From JBAZMA01 sp041649995 (lineage in GTDB: Bacteria > Omnitrophota > Gorgyraeia > Velamenicoccales > Velamenicoccaceae): a DNA stretch of 34,706 nt. A model generated the notes under the pieces. It was not told the origin of the DNA. It made no database searches and saw nothing but the letters and a program-made list of their open reading frames with translations. The stretch lies in contig JBAZMA010000017.1 in NCBI GenBank assembly GCA_041649995.1, positions 1 through 34,706 of the forward strand, given 5' to 3'. Shown piece by piece: positions 31,347 through 34,706 of the stretch. The position numbers and the translations under genes were made by a program. Positions within the stretch are counted from its first letter, which is position 1; the number at the start of each line of letters is the position of its first letter.

Positions 31347-31366
31347 CGTCATAATTATGACGTCAT
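31347..31366. repeat. Overlapping palindromes with a CRE-type core
   Basis: CGTCATAATTATGACG (31347-31362) is a perfect 16-base palindrome. It overlaps ATGACGTCAT (31357-31366), another perfect palindrome containing TGACGTCA, the cAMP-response/ATF site. It sits in an AT-rich gap between divergent kelch genes. Confidence 0.6.
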
Positions 31367-31450
31367 AAAGATATTTATTTAATTATTTTTGTTGTCAGAC
31401 TATTTTTTATTTATTTATTTTAAAATAAAATTCGGTTTGGCGGACAACTC

Positions 31451-31945
31451 ATGTGGGACACGACGGAGGCGCCATTGCTGGGAACTCCCGGCAGGATATC
31501 CACCACGGCCATCGGTAAGCTGATATACACGCTGTGCGGCGACCACGATGCGCATTCCTGGTTCAAGGTCACCGATACCACGACCGGCAACAGTGCGAAG
31601 TTGCCGATGCCCTCGTTCGCTACCGGCGACATGGCCATGGCCGCCATGGACGATCGGTACATCTGGTGCTTTGGCGGAAGCGACAAGAGGGGGGCAACCG
31701 CCAACGTGATCGGGAGGTTTGACGCGGTCGAGAAGAAGTGGGTCCGCGTCGCCGCGACTTTACCAACCCCGAGGCGTAACGCCACCGCACTGGTGGTTGT
31801 AAACGATATCTGGATCGTCGGGGGGTACCCGTGGACGGCGGACATCGACGTGTACAATATGACCGAGGGCACGTGCACCAAGGCGACGGAGCTGCCCGGC
31901 TGGAGCACGGTCAAGTGGAGCGGCATGAAAGCATGTGTGTGCTGA
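31451..31945 (+). CDS. Truncated kelch protein
   Basis: 164 residues from the ATG at 31451. It contains about three kelch-type blades (AIGKLIYTLCGDH, YIWCFGGSD, RFDAVEKKWVRVAATLPTPR, DIWIVGGYPW) and then ends in a short Cys tail (KACVC). A full kelch propeller needs five to seven blades and the local relatives carry an SP-module, so this looks like the end of a degraded copy. It starts after a strongly AT-rich stretch where no upstream blade was found. It could still fold as part of a dimer. Confidence 0.65.
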   Translation: MWDTTEAPLLGTPGRISTTAIGKLIYTLCGDHDAHSWFKVTDTTTGNSAKLPMPSFATGDMAMAAMDDRYIWCFGGSDKRGATANVIGRFDAVEKKWVRVAATLPTPRRNATALVVVNDIWIVGGYPWTADIDVYNMTEGTCTKATELPGWSTVKWSGMKACVC

Positions 31946-32022
31946 TGGATGGTGTGATGTTGAACCCCCGGGAAACCACAGCAACCAATGTGTTTTGTTG
32001 CATTTTGCGTTATGTTTTATGC

Positions 32023-32421
32023 TCAGACCTGGCGGGGACTGTCCGCGGATGCCTGCGGGTGATTTGCGAGCAACGCTTCACACTCTGGCCGATGGCCGAT
32101 GGCCGCACTCGCGAGTGGCGTGAGACCAGTGGTGGAGAGAGCCTCGCGGTCGGCGCCCAACGCCAATAAAGCACGGAGCGCGGACACGTTTCCATAATAC
32201 GCGGCGACGTGTAGCGGTCCGCGGCCGAACCCATCTGTGGCCTCGATGTCCGCACCGAGGCGAACCAGCTCATCGATCACCTGGCCACTGCACCTCGACG
32301 CAGCAAGGACGATGAGAGGACTGTCCAATGGCACGCGATTGATGTCAGCACCCGTAGTCACCGCCGCGCGGATACCTTCGATGTCGCCCGCGAGACACAT
32401 TGCCAACAGACGAGTGGTCAT
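32023..32421 (-). CDS. Short ankyrin-repeat protein
   Basis: 132 residues from the ATG at 32421. About four ankyrin repeats (AGDIEGIRAAVTTGADINRV, then SPLIVLAASR, then GRGPLHVAAYYGNVSALRAL, then GLTPLASAAIGHRPECEALL) fill the protein. There is no F-box-like end, unlike the ankyrin protein at 4799, so it may be a stand-alone competitor or binding module. CAATTG lies at 32449-32454, 27 bases upstream of the ATG. Confidence 0.88.
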   Translation of the reverse strand: MTTRLLAMCLAGDIEGIRAAVTTGADINRVPLDSPLIVLAASRCSGQVIDELVRLGADIEATDGFGRGPLHVAAYYGNVSALRALLALGADREALSTTGLTPLASAAIGHRPECEALLANHPQASADSPRQV

Positions 32422-32448
32422 GTGTGATTCTATTAAAGAAAATGAAGC

Positions 32449-32454
32449 CAATTG
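32449..32454. promoter_or_regulatory. CAATTG motif, 5' of the short ankyrin gene
   Basis: GCAATTGGC on the minus strand, 27 bases before the ATG at 32421. Confidence 0.5.
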
Positions 32455-32501
32455 CAAACGAATGCACTGTTCTTATTTTTTTCCCACCATCTTCCGAGTA
32501 T

Positions 32502-32999
32502 TCACTGCTTACGTGGCCCACGACGCGCGGGGATGCACCACCACACGCAACCGAGTATGATGGTCGCCGCAATGTATGCCCATTCGTAGTACATGGAGCC
32601 TTCGGCCACGACGACCGTCGCACCGCCACACGTTGCATGCGATTGCGAAAAGAAGACCGTGAGGCAGATCAGCGCGGCAACGCAGAAGAGCCCGCCGATG
32701 AACAGTAAGGTGACCGCACCTCCGAGGCATAAACACGCACCGGCAGCCTCCGCGATCGCACACGCGCAATCAGTCGCATCGTCCCCGGTATCGGCCAACC
32801 CATGTCCCGCCGTGCAGCAATGGAAACTCGCCAGAAGCATCGACATGCAGCACCCGCATAACATGATGGCGTGCGATATCACCACGAGCAACATGCCCAG
32901 TGGAATGCGTCCGCAGGTAGCTCCAGAGATGGACGAATCCACCGGTTCGAACGACGCGGACAGTCCGATGCCGCACAATATGAGTGGCACGCTAAGCAT
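32502..32999 (-). CDS. Cys-rich four-span membrane protein
   Basis: 165 residues from the ATG at 32999. Hydrophobic segments at about 1-16, 35-60, 80-118 and 139-157. It has many cysteines in and near the membrane (CGCCMSM, HCCTAGH, CACAIAEAAGACLC). The final basic tail is RRGPRKQ. The layout (helix, polar loop, two helices, loop, helix) is loosely tetraspanin-like but lacks the CCG signature. No clear CAATTG near the start. Confidence 0.72.
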   Translation of the reverse strand: MLSVPLILCGIGLSASFEPVDSSISGATCGRIPLGMLLVVISHAIMLCGCCMSMLLASFHCCTAGHGLADTGDDATDCACAIAEAAGACLCLGGAVTLLFIGGLFCVAALICLTVFFSQSHATCGGATVVVAEGSMYYEWAYIAATIILGCVWWCIPARRGPRKQ

Positions 33000-33173
33000 C
33001 ACGAAACTGATAACGGAATATAACAGGAGGTATCAACCTTCGTTGGCCATCTTTCGCTCGCGTTGTGTTTTTGAAAAATCGGTATAATTGGAACTGTCCG
33101 GATATTTAAATTGATCAAATTGGTCCCAACGCGATCCCGACGATCGTTGCCCACCATGGCGAGCTGACGTATT

Positions 33174-34565
33174 TCAAAAGAAGACCTTCTTCATTTCGTG
33201 TATGATTTGTGTTCTGCATAGTGGACATTTTGCATCGCCCATCGCGGTTAACCGTTCCGAACACGCAGCGCATAAACACAGATGTCCACACTCCATGATG
33301 ACCATGCAGCGTCTGCTGTGCATGCACACGCAACACGCATCCTTGCCATCGGGATCGCTGACGTCGTCCACTGTCACCTCCCGCCTCTTTGATGCGGGTT
33401 CGAGCAATGACTTGCACTTGTTGACCTTTTCTCTCGCTCGTTCGTCGCCCTGCGCCGCTGCACGGCCGTACCAACGAACGGCCTCGGCGAGATCGCATTC
33501 GACCCCCTCGCCATCCTCATACGCCACGCCGAGGTTATACTGTGCGACCATCTCGCCTTGCTCGGCTGCGAGGTGATATAGCTGCGCAGATTTGACGTGA
33601 TCCTGCGCAACACCGAAACTCGTATCGTAACATCGCGCGAGATCCGTCTGAGCGGATGCGTTGCCCCTATCCGCTGCAAGTTTGAGCCAATGCACAGCCA
33701 TCTCAGAGCAACTATCGCCAGATTTCATCAGATAGAACCCGAGCGCCGCCTGCGCCGTGAGCAGTCCGTGGTCGGCGGCGATGCGGGTTATGTGCACGGC
33801 TCCATCCCGGTCCACCGGAACGCCGACGCCGTGCCACATGCACCGCCCGAGTGCCACGCGCGCGACGTCGCATCCCTGACTGGCCGAGAGTTGGAACAGC
33901 CGTGCTGCCTCGGACCGGTCCTCCGGAACACCGCGCCCGTAGCTATAGCACCGTCCAAGATTATACTGCGCCTCTGCATGTCCTTGGTCGGAAGCACGGC
34001 GAAACCAAATCGTAGCGTTTTCGCAGTTTCTAGCTGTACCCTCGCCCTGTTCGTAGCACACGCCAAGGTTGTACTGCGCTTTCGCATGGCCCTGCTCGGC
34101 GGCGAGACGATACATCCGTGCGGCCGCGGCATGGTCCACCACAACCCCAATGCCATCGTCATACGCCACGCCGAGTTCGAATCGAGCATCCGCAAACCCC
34201 TGGTCCGCCGAGTGCTTTAACCAATACGTTGCCATGATAGAGTTGCGGACACCTGTCACCAATCCGGTGGCGTAGTACTGACTTAACTCGTATTGTGCCC
34301 GCGCATGGCCGCACGCCGCGGCGCGTGCGACCAGCGCGACGGACTCGCGCAAATTTGCCGACCGGATCAATTTGGCGAGATTGACCATGGCATCGTAATT
34401 GTCGTTCGCGATTGCGCGACGATACCACCTCTCCGCGGCAGTATAGTCCCGAGCTATTCCCGCACCCGTTTCGCAGCACAGTCCAACAGCGTATTGTGCA
34501 GCCGGGTTCCCCCTTTCGGCCTCTTGTAAAAGCTCCATCGAATACTTCGCTTCGGTTCCCGCCAT
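33174..34565 (-). CDS. Sel1-repeat protein with C-terminal RING finger
   Basis: 463 residues from the ATG at 34565. Residues 12-390 are Sel1-type TPR-like repeats of 36 residues (AQYNLGVCYEQGEGTARNCE, AQYNLGRCYSYGRGVPEDRS, AQYNLGVAYEDGEGVECDLA and about seven more). The C-terminus, about 409-453, is a C3HC4 RING of the IAP/RING-HC type (CCVCMHSRRCMVIMECGH, LCAACSERL, KCPLCRTQI). Sel1 arrays bind protein partners, and a RING recruits a ubiquitin E2, so this is a single-chain E3 ligase candidate. A KNOWN cellular parallel is HRD3/SEL1L in ER-associated degradation, where Sel1 and RING are on separate chains. CAATTG lies at 34587-34592. Confidence 0.92.
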   Translation of the reverse strand: MAGTEAKYSMELLQEAERGNPAAQYAVGLCCETGAGIARDYTAAERWYRRAIANDNYDAMVNLAKLIRSANLRESVALVARAAACGHARAQYELSQYYATGLVTGVRNSIMATYWLKHSADQGFADARFELGVAYDDGIGVVVDHAAAARMYRLAAEQGHAKAQYNLGVCYEQGEGTARNCENATIWFRRASDQGHAEAQYNLGRCYSYGRGVPEDRSEAARLFQLSASQGCDVARVALGRCMWHGVGVPVDRDGAVHITRIAADHGLLTAQAALGFYLMKSGDSCSEMAVHWLKLAADRGNASAQTDLARCYDTSFGVAQDHVKSAQLYHLAAEQGEMVAQYNLGVAYEDGEGVECDLAEAVRWYGRAAAQGDERAREKVNKCKSLLEPASKRREVTVDDVSDPDGKDACCVCMHSRRCMVIMECGHLCLCAACSERLTAMGDAKCPLCRTQIIHEMKKVFF

Positions 34566-34586
34566 TCCGTTTTCCGGACCAACTGG

Positions 34587-34592
34587 CAATTG
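34587..34592. promoter_or_regulatory. CAATTG motif, 5' of the Sel1-RING gene
   Basis: GCAATTGGC 21 bases upstream of the ATG at 34565. Confidence 0.5.
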
Positions 34593-34668
34593 GCGAAATT
34601 TATCCGGGTCGTTTTAATTTCAACGTATCTGTCTCCAACGTATTTTCGATCTGTTCCCCGTGTTCGCG

Positions 34669-34689
34669 CCCCCCCCCCCCCCCCCCCCC
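34669..34689. repeat. C21 homopolymer tract
   Basis: A run of 21 C close to the right end of the window, in non-coding sequence followed by TCCCTCGCC. No other homopolymer in the window is close in length. The length is likely to vary between clones or reads. Confidence 0.9.
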
Positions 34690-34706
34690 TCCCTCGCCTT
34701 TCCACT

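Noticed and set aside
34454..34705. Open frame running through the poly-C tract
   Set aside because: It exists only because the homopolymer encodes a Gly run on the minus strand and it overlaps the promoter and start of the Sel1-RING gene.

Overview
The window looks like part of the genome of a large nucleocytoplasmic DNA virus, most likely one that infects an amoeba-like protist (Pandoravirus, Medusavirus or an unnamed relative). The evidence is a GC-rich sequence with tightly packed, apparently intronless genes on both strands. Repeat and adaptor families typical of giant viruses are abundant: F-box, ankyrin, kelch, Sel1, RING and small zinc fingers. Tandem paralogues are common, and there is one protein of a type I recall from phycodnaviruses and mimiviruses (20923-21801). 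No tRNA, rRNA, CRISPR array or insertion sequence was recognised. The exact virus cannot be named from this window.

Layout. 1-2624: two tandem cysteine-rich secreted or membrane proteins on the minus strand, the first cut by the window edge. 2821-4727: small unknown plus-strand genes. 4799-5704: an ankyrin protein. 5838-5963: half of a RING finger, apparently a remnant. 6049-7290: a DUF4139-like protein. 7421-9030: two unknown genes. 9113-10369: a SIZ/PIAS-type SUMO ligase-like protein (SAP-like, PINIT-like, SP-RING). 10435-15379: three F-box/LRR-like paralogues with one unrelated gene between them. 15437-16702: a pair of multi-span membrane proteins. 16718-19990: a duplicated and rearranged set made of two two-span membrane proteins, two kelch proteins with N-myristoylation signals and two stand-alone DnaJ-type zinc fingers. 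20057-22522: an unknown gene, the conserved giant-virus gene and a treble zinc-finger gene. 22599-28158: a membrane protein and two large type I membrane proteins with a plexin-like ectodomain (propeller-like region, PSI, IPT/TIG, Cys-rich repeats, C-terminal helix). 28246-30215: small paired paralogues, one frameshifted. 30263-31945: a canonical kelch protein and a kelch fragment. 32023-34565: a short ankyrin protein, a membrane protein and a Sel1-RING fusion. A run of 21 C lies near the right end.

Two themes link the genes. First, protein modification of the host: F-box proteins, ankyrin and kelch proteins that share a short SP-x-x-x-L module, RING proteins and a SUMO-ligase-like protein together look like a set of ubiquitin/SUMO adaptors. 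Second, surface or secretory-route proteins: four Cys-rich type I proteins and five small multi-span proteins. A CAATTG-type palindrome (CAATT plus G, C or T) lies just upstream of the ATG of about twenty genes, mostly the small and adaptor genes. It is absent upstream of the F-box genes and most of the large membrane-protein genes, which suggests at least two promoter classes.
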